Shown one piece after another: positions 8,171-16,721 of a stretch of DNA of 64,000 nucleotides. The number at the start of each line of letters is the position of its first letter. Positions within the stretch are counted from its first letter, which is position 1. Both the position numbers and the translations under genes were made by a program. The stretch is taken from contig NZ_JAGPWC010000016.1 of NCBI RefSeq assembly GCF_018119405.1, positions 1 through 64,000 on the forward strand, given 5' to 3'. The notes beneath the pieces were generated by a model. The model saw only the letters and a program-made list of their open reading frames with translations. It had not been told where the DNA came from and did no database searches. Source of the DNA: Massilia sp. ST3 (GTDB lineage Bacteria > Pseudomonadota > Gammaproteobacteria > Burkholderiales > Burkholderiaceae_D).

Positions 8171-8914
8171 TCAGAGCAAGGGGTCGGCGTCACGCGAGCC
8201 GGGAAGCGGCGCTTCGCCGCCGCGCTGCCCAAAGGCGGGCGCCGGATCGCCGCCTGCATTGCCGCCTGCATTGCCGCCTGCATTGCCGCCTGCATTGCGG
8301 CCGCCTCCGCCACCCTGGCCGCGCTCGCCGCCGGCCCGGTCCGCACCGCCCTTCCTGGCGCCGCTCCCCTGGGTGCGGGTCGGGCCCTGCAGCGGGATCG
8401 CCACGTCGGCCGGAATGGCTTCCAGGTCGAGCGCCGAGCGGATGAAGTTGCGCAGGGAAACGACGAGTTCCGCCGTGTGGATGGGGCGGCCGGCCGCCAT
8501 GTCGCTGGCGGCCTGGCTGGCCAGCCGGCAATGCTCCTCGGTCCCGAGCAGGATGATGTCCGACAGCGCCGCTTCGACGGCGTCGCGGATGCGGCGCGCA
8601 CGGTCCGAGCCGGCGGCGGCGTCCAGCCGGCTTTGGCCGTCCAGCGCTTCCATCTGCGCCTCGGCCGGCACGTCGGTCATGCGCAGGTCGCGCAAATGGG
8701 TAGGATCGACCGTCAGCTTGCCGGTGAAGGAACCGCCCAGGGTGCGGTAGGCGCCGATCAGGGTCTTCAGGCGCTCGTTGATCTGGCGGTTCATGCGCTC
8801 GCGGCGCTGCTGCACGGTCTGCATCACGAGGATGCGGATGCCGACGCCGAGCAGGGTGAACACGGCCAGCCCGATCATGGTCGTCAGCGCTGCCTGCCAG
8901 GTACTGAAATCCAT
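8171..8914 (-). CDS. Membrane-anchored protein with Gly/Asn-rich repeat, unidentified
   Basis: A 247-residue protein. One N-terminal transmembrane helix (LTTMIGLAVFTLLGVGIRILVM) is followed by a long helical, charged region (residues ~35-150: RRERMNRQINERLKTLIGAYRTLGG and later ARRIRDAVEAALSDIILLG). The last ~90 residues are Gly/Arg/Pro-rich and include four NAGG units encoded by a 12-base tandem repeat. ATG at 8914 opens the membrane helix and is preceded by a GGAG element. I do not recognise a characterised family. The sequence suggests a small regulator-like inner-membrane protein with a disordered tail. Confidence 0.7.
   Translation of the reverse strand: MDFSTWQAALTTMIGLAVFTLLGVGIRILVMQTVQQRRERMNRQINERLKTLIGAYRTLGGSFTGKLTVDPTHLRDLRMTDVPAEAQMEALDGQSRLDAAAGSDRARRIRDAVEAALSDIILLGTEEHCRLASQAASDMAAGRPIHTAELVVSLRNFIRSALDLEAIPADVAIPLQGPTRTQGSGARKGGADRAGGERGQGGGGGRNAGGNAGGNAGGNAGGDPAPAFGQRGGEAPLPGSRDADPLL
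8249..8296 (-). repeat. 12-base tandem repeat, four units, in frame
   Basis: Four identical copies of GCCGCCTGCATT (plus strand) follow one another. On the coding minus strand each unit gives Asn-Ala-Gly-Gly. The unit length keeps the frame, so copy-number change would only lengthen or shorten the tail. Confidence 0.95.
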
Positions 8915-9088
8915 CTGGTGCACTCCGGCCTCTGGAAAAAGTGGGTCCGGCGCCAGTGTAATGCCTGGGCTGGAGCGCACGTTTGTCTTCACGAAGACGG
9001 CGTCCCGGAAGACAGCGTCCGTCCTCCCAGGCGACAGCGAAACCCATTGTCATTTACGCTGGGCGGGTCATATTGCTGAGAGGACTCC

Positions 9089-9640
9089 ATGACCCGACCT
9101 TACCTGGGCGCCGCCCTCCTCCTGCTGGGCCTGCATACGGGCGCGGCGCAGGCCGCTGCCGCCGCGCCGCTCGCCACCATCCCCGCGCTCGACCTGCAGC
9201 GCTACCTCGGCACCTGGTACGAAATCGCCAGGTTCCCCAATGATTTCCAAAAGAAATGCGTGGGCGATACCACGGCCACCTACAGCCTGCGCGAGGACGG
9301 CCGCGTCGCCGTCGTCAACCGCTGCCGCACCCAGGACGGCGGCGCCGAAGTGGCCGAGGGTGTGGCGCGCCAGCGCGGCCCCGCCGCCTCGCCCAAGCTC
9401 GAGGTGCGCTTCGCGCCGGCCATCCTGTCCTTCCTGCCCATGGTCTGGGGCGACTATTGGGTGATCGACCTCGACCAGGGCTACCAGTTGTCCGCAGTCA
9501 GCGAGCCCAAGCGGGAATACCTGTGGATCCTGTCGCGCACGCCGCAAGTGGACCCGGCCGCCTACGAGGCCCTGCTGGGCCGCCTGCGCGCGCAAGGTCT
9601 CGATACGGGCAAGCTCGTGCGCACCAGGCAGGGCCAATAG
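9089..9640 (+). CDS. blc: Lipocalin (Blc-type)
   Basis: A 183-residue protein with a signal peptide (LLLLGLHTGAAQA). The lipocalin signature GTWYEIARFPNDFQKKC is at residues 41-57, with the later motifs VNRCRTQDG, YWVIDLDQGYQLSAVSEPKREYLWILSRTP and a closing helix. Bacterial lipocalins bind lysophospholipids or fatty acids and help membrane maintenance. E. coli Blc is an outer-membrane lipoprotein; here no lipobox cysteine is present at the cleavage site, so this one is probably soluble in the periplasm. A good ribosome site (GAGAGGA) precedes ATG 9089. A terminator lies ~120 bases after the stop. Confidence 0.92.
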   Translation: MTRPYLGAALLLLGLHTGAAQAAAAAPLATIPALDLQRYLGTWYEIARFPNDFQKKCVGDTTATYSLREDGRVAVVNRCRTQDGGAEVAEGVARQRGPAASPKLEVRFAPAILSFLPMVWGDYWVIDLDQGYQLSAVSEPKREYLWILSRTPQVDPAAYEALLGRLRAQGLDTGKLVRTRQGQ

Positions 9641-9684
9641 TCTCCCGCGCCGGCTGTCCGGGTGTGCATCCCTGCGACACCCGC

Positions 9685-9713
9685 TGGCCAGGCAAGGCAG
9701 CGGCTGCTATAGT
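9685..9713 (+). promoter_or_regulatory. Possible sigma70-type promoter
   Basis: TGGCCA at 9685-9690 and TATAGT at 9708-9713 are separated by 17 bases. The -10 element is good and the -35 matches 4 of 6. It could serve a short transcript ending at the hairpin at 9761, or the CAP gene if the hairpin is read through. Confidence 0.35.
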
Positions 9714-9719
9714 ATTTCC

Positions 9720-9790
9720 GCCTTCCACCCCCATCTAGGCCGGGCCGGAAGGCAGCACGGCGCCGACCTCGAAGTTGGCGTTTTTGCTTT
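9720..9790 (+). ncRNA. Candidate small RNA or terminated leader
   Basis: Downstream of the possible promoter lie a perfect stem GCCTTCC/GGAAGGC enclosing about 20 bases and then a second hairpin with a T run. The unit is about 70 bases and lacks an open frame. This is a structural suggestion only; no known RNA family was recognised. Confidence 0.25.
9761..9790 (+). terminator. Intrinsic terminator
   Basis: A seven-base stem CGCCGAC/GTTGGCG with one G-U pair and a six-base loop, followed by TTTTTGCTTTT. It ends blc transcription or the candidate short RNA. Confidence 0.7.
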
Positions 9791-9864
9791 TCGGGCGGCT
9801 TATCTGCTTGCCAATTGTCTATCCGGCACACCGCCTCACGCTTCGCTTGCCCTTCCTTGACGAC

Positions 9865-10782
9865 ATGGCTGTTAGTACGATCTTGAAACAGGAACGCCCG
9901 CTGGCCTTCCTCCTGTTCGCCTCCGCCGCGCTGCTGGGCGCCGCTTGTCCGCGCCCCGCCGCCGCCCTGCCGGCCTCCGGACCGGACGGGCGCGCCGACA
10001 GCCTGGTGGCGATGATCAATACCTACCGCGCCGCCCCCGGCTCCTGCGCAGGCCGTGCATTCGCGCCGGTGGCGCCGCTGCAAGCCCATCCTGCCCTGTC
10101 CCGCGTGCGCATCGGCCCCGCCACCTTCATCGAGAATGCGCTGCAGGGCGCCGGCTACGCCGCGGAACAGGCCGAGGTGGTCTCGGTAACCGGTCCGGAC
10201 GACGCCCGGGCGGCGATGAACGTGATCCAGGAGAAATACTGCAGCGTGCTGCTGAGCACGCGCTTCTCGGCGGTCGGCAGCTACCGCGAGGGCAAGGAAT
10301 GGACCGTCGTGCTCGCCCGTCCGGCGCCACCCCTGCCGTCCAGCACTTTCCCCGACTGGCGCGATGCGGGCAAGGCCATCCTCGAGGGCGTGAACGCCGC
10401 CCGCGCCAGCGGCCACACCTGCGGCGGCAAGCATTTCCCGCCGGCGCCACCGGTGAGCTGGAACCCGGCCCTGGGCCAGGCCGCGCTCGGCCACAGCCAG
10501 GACATGGCCGCGCGCCGCTACTTCAGCCACAAGGCCAAGGACGGCAGCATGGCGTCCGAGCGCGCCCAGCGCGCCGGCTACCACTGGCAGCGCGTGGGCG
10601 AGAACATCGCCTTCGGCCAGCACACGCCCGCCGAAGCGGTGGCGGGCTGGCTCGACAGCCCGGGGCACTGCGCCAACATCATGAACGCCAGCTTCACCGA
10701 GATGGGCGCCGCCTACGGCATCGCCGCCGAACAGCGCACCGGCATCATCTACTGGACACAGGTCTTCGGCCGGCCGCGCTGA
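9865..10782 (+). CDS. Exported tandem CAP-domain (SCP/PR1/YkwD-like) protein
   Basis: A 305-residue protein with an N-terminal hydrophobic signal (LAFLLFASAALLGAAC). It contains two CAP-like domains. The first (~45-145: SLVAMINTYRAAPGSC to GKEWTVVLARP) lacks the canonical His/Glu motifs and looks degenerate. The second (~165-305) is canonical: NAARASGHTCG, LGQAALGHSQDMAARRYFSH, GENIAFGQHTPAEAVAGWLDSPGHCANIMN and a closing WTQVFG strand. Bacterial CAP proteins are secreted and mostly of unknown activity. ATG at 9865 opens the signal sequence but has a weak ribosome site, and the frame is open upstream to 9775. Confidence 0.82.
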   Translation: MAVSTILKQERPLAFLLFASAALLGAACPRPAAALPASGPDGRADSLVAMINTYRAAPGSCAGRAFAPVAPLQAHPALSRVRIGPATFIENALQGAGYAAEQAEVVSVTGPDDARAAMNVIQEKYCSVLLSTRFSAVGSYREGKEWTVVLARPAPPLPSSTFPDWRDAGKAILEGVNAARASGHTCGGKHFPPAPPVSWNPALGQAALGHSQDMAARRYFSHKAKDGSMASERAQRAGYHWQRVGENIAFGQHTPAEAVAGWLDSPGHCANIMNASFTEMGAAYGIAAEQRTGIIYWTQVFGRPR

Positions 10783-10907
10783 GACGCGCCCAATGTCTTT
10801 CGTGCCTCCCCAAAAAGCTGCTTCGGATAGACTCCCCTGAACAGCCAGACGGATGTGGACCAAGGGTTCACTTGAGAAAAAAATTTCCATCGTCAATGGG
10901 AGGTAGC

Positions 10908-11375
10908 ATGAGTACAACCTGGATCGTATCGGCCGACGCCGGCCGCGCCCGCATCTTCGCCGAATCCGACGCGAACACCCCGCTGCAAGAAGTACAGGAC
11001 CTGGTCAACCCGGCCGCGCGCACGGGCACGACCGACGAGCTCACCGACCGCATGAGCCCGATCGCAGCCGGCCAGAGCCGGCACGGCTCCGGCGACGCGC
11101 TGCCCACCAAGCAGTACCAGCCGCAGCAGACGCCGGAACAGCGCGAGTCGCAGACCTTCGCCAGCGACATCAACGACGTGCTGCTCAAGGCCAAGCAGGC
11201 CGGCCAGTTCGACCGCCTGGCCCTGGTGGCCGAGCCCCAGTTCCTGGGCGCCCTGCGCAACCAGCTCGATCCCCAGCTCAAGGCTTGCGTGAGCTACGAG
11301 ATCGACAAGGACTACGCCCATTCCAACGGCCAGCAGCTGCGCGACCAGATCCGCGCCCACCAGGCCAAGGGCTGA
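10908..11375 (+). CDS. Host-attachment-family protein
   Basis: A 155-residue cytosolic protein opening STTWIVSADAGRARIFAE, the typical start of the 'protein required for attachment to host cells' family (first linked to attachment in Agrobacterium). The C-terminal half, FDRLALVAEPQFLGALRNQLD followed by VSYEIDKDYAH, is also family-typical and resembles an eRF1/archaeal-release-factor-like fold. Its biochemical role is not established, and in free-living bacteria it is often stress-associated. ATG 10908 is preceded by GGGAGG. Confidence 0.85.
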   Translation: MSTTWIVSADAGRARIFAESDANTPLQEVQDLVNPAARTGTTDELTDRMSPIAAGQSRHGSGDALPTKQYQPQQTPEQRESQTFASDINDVLLKAKQAGQFDRLALVAEPQFLGALRNQLDPQLKACVSYEIDKDYAHSNGQQLRDQIRAHQAKG

Positions 11376-11442
11376 TCCCTTTCCTCCAGGCGCCGCGCGC
11401 ACCGCTGCGCGGCGCCTGACCGCGAACCATCCGCGAACACCC

Positions 11443-12330
11443 ATGCCACCACAGCTCGGACTCGTCTGCATCACCACGTCCAAGGACGTGCGCTACCGCG
11501 CGCTGACCCGCAAGCGCCTGCTGGAGCATGCCGAAGACGGCCAGCGCAAGCTGCTGGAAGACATCTACCGCGACAACCTGCAAACCTTCGACGAGGCGAT
11601 GCGCTATTGCGAGCGCGAAGGCATCGCGCTTTACCGGATTCCCTCGTCGATCTTCCCGTTTTCCGACGAGCCTTTCGGCCGCGCCATCCTCGAAGAGTTT
11701 GCGCCCATGCTGGCGCGCTCCGGCCGCCGCGCCACCGAGCGCGGCATCCGCCTGGTGATGCACCCGGACCAGTTCGTGGTGCTGAGCTCGGATGCGGAAG
11801 CCGTGGTGGCCAACAGCGTCAAGATCCTGCAAATGCACGCCGACATCATGGACCTGCTGGAGCAGCCGCGCTCCTCCTGGGCCCTGCTCGAGATCCACGG
11901 GGGAAAATCGGACCGCGCCGACGCCCTGGTCGAGCGCATCGGCCAGCTGCCCGAGGCCATCCGCACCCGCCTCGGCCTGGAGAACGACGAATACGCCTAC
12001 AGCGCCGAGGAGATCCACGCGATCTGCCTGCGCGCCGGCGTGCCCATGGTGTTCGACGCCCACCACCATGTGGTGCACGAGAAGCTGGACAGCTACGAGC
12101 ACCCGAGCGTCGAAGCCATGCTGCGCAGGGCGCGCGACACCTGGGCCGATCCCGCGCACCAGCTGGTGCACATCTCGAACGGCAGGAGCGGCTTCAACGA
12201 CCGCCAGCACGCCGACCTGATCGACACCATGCCGTCCAGCTACCGGCTGGCGCCGTGGATCGAGATCGAGGCCAAGCTCAAGGAAGAAGCGATCCGCGCG
12301 CTGGACGGCTGGGAAGCGCGCGGGACTTAA
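11443..12330 (+). CDS. uvsE: UV damage endonuclease UvsE/UvdE
   Basis: A 295-residue TIM-barrel enzyme that nicks DNA 5' to UV photoproducts and some other lesions, starting an excision pathway independent of UvrABC. Family motifs are visible: LGLVCIT at the N-terminus, YRIPSSIFPFSD, RLVMHPDQFVVLSS, EIHGGKSDR, LENDE, VFDAHHHVVHE and LVHISNG. The His, Glu and Asp residues in these loops are the metal ligands of the family. Its stop overlaps by four bases the stop end of the convergent hydrolase gene. No SOS box was seen upstream. Confidence 0.93.
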   Translation: MPPQLGLVCITTSKDVRYRALTRKRLLEHAEDGQRKLLEDIYRDNLQTFDEAMRYCEREGIALYRIPSSIFPFSDEPFGRAILEEFAPMLARSGRRATERGIRLVMHPDQFVVLSSDAEAVVANSVKILQMHADIMDLLEQPRSSWALLEIHGGKSDRADALVERIGQLPEAIRTRLGLENDEYAYSAEEIHAICLRAGVPMVFDAHHHVVHEKLDSYEHPSVEAMLRRARDTWADPAHQLVHISNGRSGFNDRQHADLIDTMPSSYRLAPWIEIEAKLKEEAIRALDGWEARGT

Positions 12331-13019
12331 TCCGGGAGCCTTTGCAGCCAGGGCACGAGCACCTCGGCCAGGGCGTCCGGCGCTTCGATCGGGATCATGT
12401 GGCCGCTGTCCTCGATGACGGCCAGGGTCGAGCCGGCGATCCCCGCATGCAGCTCCTGCGACTCTTCCAGGCTGCGCAGGCGGTCCTGGCCCGCGGCCAC
12501 CACCAGGGTCGGGCAGCGGATCGCGCCCAGGCGCGCCAGGTCGCCCGGACGCTCCAGCATCGACTGGCGCCGGAATGCCTCCCCGCCCAGGCGCACGCCC
12601 ATCGCGCGCACCCGCTCGATCAGGGCTTCGTTGCCGCGCTGTTCAGGGTGAAGCGAGGTGGCGATCGCGGTCCGGCTCAGCCCTGCAAACGAGACCGAAG
12701 GCGCGGCCCTGGCGACCGCACCCTTGCTCTGCCGCAGCGGCAGCGAATCGGGACGGGTCGAGCTGGCGATCAGGACTAGGGCGCGCACGCGCTCCGGCGC
12801 CTGGTAGACGATCTCGCGGGCGACGTAGCCGCCCATCGAAAAACCGATGAGGATGAAGGATGGCGGCGCGGCGGCCAGAGCGCGGCGCGCCATCGCCTCG
12901 AGGGTGGAATCGTGACGCAGGTCGGCGTGCACCAGCGGGCCGTAAGGCGCCAGCCGGCCGCTCACGCCGTCCCAGAGCGTCTCGTCGGCCATGTAGCCGG
13001 GAACGAGCAGGATGGACAT
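12327..13019 (-). CDS. Alpha/beta-hydrolase
   Basis: A 230-residue alpha/beta-hydrolase. The oxyanion region is LLVPGYMADETLWDG, the nucleophile elbow GFSMGG contains the catalytic Ser, the acid lies in VVAAGQDRLRS, and the His in VIEDSGHMIPIE. The cap is small, as in esterases of the BioH/MenH type. There is no signal peptide, so it is cytosolic. The substrate is unknown. It converges on uvsE with a four-base overlap of the 3' ends. The start ATG at 13019 has only a weak ribosome site. Confidence 0.88.
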   Translation of the reverse strand: MSILLVPGYMADETLWDGVSGRLAPYGPLVHADLRHDSTLEAMARRALAAAPPSFILIGFSMGGYVAREIVYQAPERVRALVLIASSTRPDSLPLRQSKGAVARAAPSVSFAGLSRTAIATSLHPEQRGNEALIERVRAMGVRLGGEAFRRQSMLERPGDLARLGAIRCPTLVVAAGQDRLRSLEESQELHAGIAGSTLAVIEDSGHMIPIEAPDALAEVLVPWLQRLPD

Positions 13020-13314
13020 CGCGCCATGATAGCAAAGGCATGTCCTTGCCTCATCGGTGCGGCTGCGAGGCCCATTTTATCCGTCAAGGATACCGGCATT
13101 GCCGGCAAGGCTACGGCCACCCCCGCGATTCAAGGCTTTCGGGTCAACAGGGCCTCTCGCTTTTGCGGGAAATCTTGCAAAACACGCATGTTAGCGCCGT
13201 CATTTTTGTTGCACTGCGATAAAACATTCATTACATTTTGACGCCAGACGATGTCACTTCCGCGCTGACCCGGCAGGAAAAAACATCCGGCCTCACTATC
13301 CACCAGGAGTCGAA
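13020..13314. other. Intergenic region upstream of the chemoreceptor
   Basis: No gene seen. The stretch holds a small hairpin, CCGGC/GCCGG at 13093-13105, and an AT-rich part (13200-13240) suitable for a promoter. I looked for a c-di-GMP riboswitch and did not find its conserved core. Confidence 0.4.
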
Positions 13315-15006
13315 TTGATCAAGACCGACCGCGTCCGTACCCAGCTACGGATTACCTTTGCATTCATCATCCTCATTTCCTTCCTCTCGACCGCCATCGC
13401 GATCTGGCGCCTGCAGGTGCTGTCGGCCGAGACCGAGGCCCTGACCCAGCGCCCGCTCGCCAAGGAACGCCTGATCTCGCAGTGGCTGCTCAACCTGTCG
13501 GTGTCGACCAAGCGCACCGCCGCCGTGGCGCGCGCCAGCGATCCGGAACTGGCCAAGGCCTTTGCCGAGGAAAGCCGCCAGTCGAGCGAGCGCACCAACG
13601 GCCTGCAGGACAAGGTCGAGCAGCTGCTCGATACCGAGGAAGAACGCAGCCAGTTCGCCGCCGCGGTCGAGGCGCGCAAGAACTTCATTGCCGAGCGCGA
13701 CCGCGTGATGCGGCTGAAGGCCGAGGGTCTCAACGACGAGGCGCTGGCGCTCTACGACCGCAGCTTCACCGGCCATGCCCAGCGCTACGTGGACGGCGTC
13801 AGCGGGCTGCTGGCGCTGCAGCAGCAAGCCATCGACCGCCGCGCCCAGCAGGTGCTGGACCAGGCCCACGCCAGCGAGAACGTCCTGGTCCTGCTGTGCG
13901 CGATCACCCTGGCCGGCAGCGTCGCGGCCTGGCTGCTGTTCTCGCGCTCGCTGTTCCGCCGCCTGGGCGGGGAGCCGGCCGTAGCCGCGGCCGTGGCGCG
14001 CGAGATCGCCGCCGGCAACCTGGACGTGCACATCGCCCTCGAGCCGGGCGACCAGCGCAGCCTGCTGTTCGCCCTGCAGCGCATGCGCGACAGCCTGGCC
14101 GGCATCGTCGGCCAGGTGCGCCAGGGCACCTCGGCGATCGGCGCCTCGATCGCATCGATGGCCGCCGAAACGCAGGAACTGGCGCGCCGCACCGAAACCC
14201 AGGCCGCCGCGCTGGAGGAGACGGCATCCTCGATGAATGAACTGACCCATGCCGTCCAGCAGAGCGAAGCCAGCGCAGAACAGGCCAACCGCCTGGCCCT
14301 GGCGGCGTCCACGGTGGCGCAGCAGGGCGGCGCCATGGTGGGCGAACTGGTCGACACCATGGGCGCGATCAACGCCTCGTCCGCGCGCATCGTGGACATC
14401 ATTTCCGTCATCGACGGCATCGCCTTCCAGACCAATATCCTGGCGCTGAACGCAGCCGTCGAGGCGGCGCGCGCCGGCGAGCAGGGCCGCGGCTTCGCCG
14501 TCGTCGCCACCGAGGTGCGCGCCCTGGCGCAGCGCTCGGCCGCCGCCGCCAGGGAAATCAAGGACCTGATCGACGACTCCACCCAGCGCGTGGCCAGCGG
14601 CACCGAACTGGCGGGCCGCGCCGGCGCCACCATGGCCGGCATCGTCGACAGCATCGGCCGCGTGACCGGCATCATGGACGAGATCCTCGGCTCCAGCCGC
14701 GAGCAGTCGAGCGGCATCCAGCAGGTGCACAAGGCGATCGCGGACATGGACGGCATGACCCAGCAGAACGCCACCCTGGTCGAGGAATCGGCCACGGCCA
14801 GCCAGGCGATGCGGGAACAGGCGGCCGCGCTGGCGCAGCTGGTGGCGGTGTTCCAGGTCGGGCCGGAGCAGGCCGCGCAGCGTACCGCGCCGGCGCGCGC
14901 CGTCCTTGCGGTGGCGAAGGCGCGGCCGGTGGTCCGCCCTGCCCCGCCCGCCGGCGTGAAGAAGCCGGCGGAGGCAGTGGCCGCCGGCGACCGGGAAGCA
15001 TTCTGA
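13315..15006 (+). CDS. Methyl-accepting chemotaxis protein (transmembrane)
   Basis: A 563-residue receptor. A transmembrane helix ([17 protein letters not shown]) leads into a helical periplasmic sensor (about 35-185, four-helix type), a second membrane helix ([20 protein letters not shown]), a HAMP segment and a long signalling coiled coil. The hairpin tip contains [33 protein letters not shown], which contacts CheA and CheW. The start is TTG at 13315, supported by AGGAG five bases upstream. It stands alone, far from the chemosensory operon at 46.8-54.9 kb. No C-terminal CheR-tethering pentapeptide is present, and the tail is Pro/Ala-rich. Confidence 0.92.
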   Translation: MIKTDRVRTQLRITFAFIILISFLSTAIAIWRLQVLSAETEALTQRPLAKERLISQWLLNLSVSTKRTAAVARASDPELAKAFAEESRQSSERTNGLQDKVEQLLDTEEERSQFAAAVEARKNFIAERDRVMRLKAEGLNDEALALYDRSFTGHAQRYVDGVSGLLALQQQAIDRRAQQVLDQAHASENVLVLLCAITLAGSVAAWLLFSRSLFRRLGGEPAVAAAVAREIAAGNLDVHIALEPGDQRSLLFALQRMRDSLAGIVGQVRQGTSAIGASIASMAAETQELARRTETQAAALEETASSMNELTHAVQQSEASAEQANRLALAASTVAQQGGAMVGELVDTMGAINASSARIVDIISVIDGIAFQTNILALNAAVEAARAGEQGRGFAVVATEVRALAQRSAAAAREIKDLIDDSTQRVASGTELAGRAGATMAGIVDSIGRVTGIMDEILGSSREQSSGIQQVHKAIADMDGMTQQNATLVEESATASQAMREQAAALAQLVAVFQVGPEQAAQRTAPARAVLAVAKARPVVRPAPPAGVKKPAEAVAAGDREAF

Positions 15007-15089
15007 GCTTGCCGGGGCCCGGCACGATCCGCCGGGCCCTGCTATCCTGATCGGGCAGCATTCCTCTCCATCCTTCGACGAGCCAGACC

Positions 15090-15575
15090 ATGAACCTCCC
15101 CGCCCACCAGCTCAGCATGACGGTGCTGATGACGCCCGATACCGCGAACTTCTCCGGCAACGTCCACGGCGGCACCATCCTGAAGCTGCTCGACCAGGTC
15201 GCCTACGCCTGCGCCAGCCGCTACGCCGGCAGCTATGTGGTGACGATGAGCGTCGACCAGGTGACCTTCCGCCAGCCGATCCACGTGGGCGAGCTGGTGA
15301 CCTTCCTGGCGGCCGTCAACTACACCGGCCGCAGCTCGATGGAAATCGGGATCAAGGTGATCGCGGAAGACATCCGCAGCAAGGTGGTGCGCCACGTGAA
15401 CAGCTGCTTCTTCACGATGGTAGCGGTAGACGACGAGCGCAAGCCGGCCCTCGTCCCGCCGCTCGAACCCGGCACGCCGGAGGAGCTGCGCCGCTTCGAA
15501 GAGGCGAAAGGCCGGCGCGAATCGCGCCTGGCGCTGGAGCGCCAGCACGCCGAGCGCGCCGCCGCCCGCGCCTGA
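15090..15575 (+). CDS. Acyl-CoA thioesterase, hotdog fold (YciA/acot type)
   Basis: A 161-residue single-hotdog protein. The pattern MTVLMTPDTANFSGNVHGGTILKLLDQVAYACASRY includes the Asn/His/Gly loop and the Asp-containing helix typical of acyl-CoA hydrolases. It is followed by YVVTMSVDQVTFRQPIHVGELVTFLAAVNYTGRSSMEIGIKV. It releases free fatty acids from CoA thioesters in the cytosol. The C-terminal ~30 residues form a charged helix beyond the fold. The gene sits 59 bases upstream of tRNA-Phe on the same strand. Confidence 0.88.
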   Translation: MNLPAHQLSMTVLMTPDTANFSGNVHGGTILKLLDQVAYACASRYAGSYVVTMSVDQVTFRQPIHVGELVTFLAAVNYTGRSSMEIGIKVIAEDIRSKVVRHVNSCFFTMVAVDDERKPALVPPLEPGTPEELRRFEEAKGRRESRLALERQHAERAAARA

Positions 15576-15634
15576 GTGTTGCAACTGCGCCAATTGTTTA
15601 TCGGACGCAAACGCTGCTATAATGGCGTTCTCTT

Positions 15635-15710
15635 GGCCTGGTAGCTCAGTTGGTAGAGCAGAGGATTGAAAATCCTTGTGTCGGTGGTTCGATTCCGCCC
15701 CGGGCCACCA
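15635..15710 (+). tRNA. tRNA-Phe (GAA)
   Basis: A complete 76-base cloverleaf: GGCCTGG acceptor arm, TAGCTCAGTTGGTAGAGCA D arm, anticodon loop TTGAAAA (anticodon GAA at 15668-15670), GGTTCGATTCC T arm and an encoded CCA end. Its 3' half plus six flanking bases is duplicated at 3117-3166. Confidence 0.98.
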
Positions 15711-15720
15711 AGAATCAATA

Positions 15721-15752
15721 AAACGCCACCTTCGGGTGGCGTTTTTGTTTTC
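15721..15752 (+). terminator. Terminator of tRNA-Phe
   Basis: A ten-base stem AAACGCCACC/GGTGGCGTTT with a TTCG loop, followed by TTTTGTTTT just after the tRNA. Confidence 0.9.
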
Positions 15753-15889
15753 GGCCTTTGCTTTTACCTGGCAATTCATTACCCTGTGTAACAAGTGAAG
15801 TGTAGCCCAAGGGATTTTTCACGCATTCCATCCGCACTACGATGCTGTTCACCGGCTCCACGGGGAGCCCATCACACACGGGAGGAATC

Positions 15890-16717
15890 ATGAAAAAGAC
15901 CATCATCGCCGGCCTGCTCGCAGCCGCCGCCAATTTTGCCAACGCCGGCACCGTCCTGGTCGTCGTCTCCGACCAGGACAAGCTCGACCTCAAGGACGGC
16001 AAAGTGATGCAGACCGGCTTCTTCATCAACGAATTGATGGAGCCGGTCCAGGCCTTCATCGCGGCCGGCCACACGGTCGTGTTCGCCACGCCGAGCGGCA
16101 AGGCGCCGTCCGCGGACCAGAAATCGGATGACGTCAACTTCTGGGGTGGCAACGAGAAGGCGCGCCAGGAGAGCAAGGCCTTGCTGGCGACCTTGAAACT
16201 GACCTCGAAGACCGGTTCGCCGGTCATCAGCCTGGCCCAGGTCAAGCGCATCGGCTACGAAAAATTCCACGCGGTCTTCGTCCCGGGCGGCCATATCCCG
16301 ATGCAGGATCTGCTGAAGGACAAGGGCCTGGGCGAACTGCTGGCGGACTTCCACTCCATGAACAAGCCCACCGGCCTCACCTGCCACGGCACCATCGCCC
16401 TGCTGTCGGCGATTCCGGATGCCCGCGGCTACGTGGCCGCGCTGGAAGCGGGCAAGCATGCCGCTCCCTCGAACTGGATCTACAAGGGCTACAAGATGAC
16501 CGCGTTCACCAACGAGGAAGAGGCACAGTCCAAGGCCTTCCTGGGCGGCGGCCAAATGAAGCTGTTCCCGCAGGATGGCCTGGTCGCGGCCGGCGCTTCC
16601 TTCGCCGAAGCCAAGCCCTGGAGCGAGAACGTCGTGGAAGACCGCGAACTGATCACCGGCCAGAACCCGCAATCGGCCAAGGGTGTCGCCGCCGCGATGC
16701 TCAAGCGCCTGTTCTGA
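15890..16717 (+). CDS. Exported DJ-1/PfpI (class I glutamine amidotransferase-like) protein
   Basis: A 275-residue protein with a signal peptide ending FANA, then a DJ-1/PfpI fold. Strands TVLVVVSDQD and TVVFATPSG are followed by FHAVFVPGGHIP and the nucleophile elbow GLTCHGTIALLSA with Cys165-His166. Cytosolic relatives act as glyoxalases (Hsp31), chaperones or deglycases; the export signal is less usual. ATG 15890 has GGAGGAA upstream and directly begins the signal peptide. The gene ends four bases before the convergent GH31 gene end, with no terminator between them. Confidence 0.85.
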   Translation: MKKTIIAGLLAAAANFANAGTVLVVVSDQDKLDLKDGKVMQTGFFINELMEPVQAFIAAGHTVVFATPSGKAPSADQKSDDVNFWGGNEKARQESKALLATLKLTSKTGSPVISLAQVKRIGYEKFHAVFVPGGHIPMQDLLKDKGLGELLADFHSMNKPTGLTCHGTIALLSAIPDARGYVAALEAGKHAAPSNWIYKGYKMTAFTNEEEAQSKAFLGGGQMKLFPQDGLVAAGASFAEAKPWSENVVEDRELITGQNPQSAKGVAAAMLKRLF

Positions 16718-16721
16718 GACG

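Noticed and set aside
9735-9770. GCCGGAAGGCAGCA-like stretch resembling the small SRP RNA core
   Set aside because: The flanking bases required for the conserved asymmetric and symmetric loops are missing; only the tetraloop-like part matches.
13020-13314. c-di-GMP riboswitch ahead of the lone chemoreceptor
   Set aside because: Short stems are present, but the conserved GEMM core was not found.
15042-15794. Minus-strand frame of 250 codons over the thioesterase gene and tRNA-Phe
   Set aside because: It runs antisense to a convincing thioesterase and the tRNA. The PGAESNHRH-type peptide is tRNA-derived.
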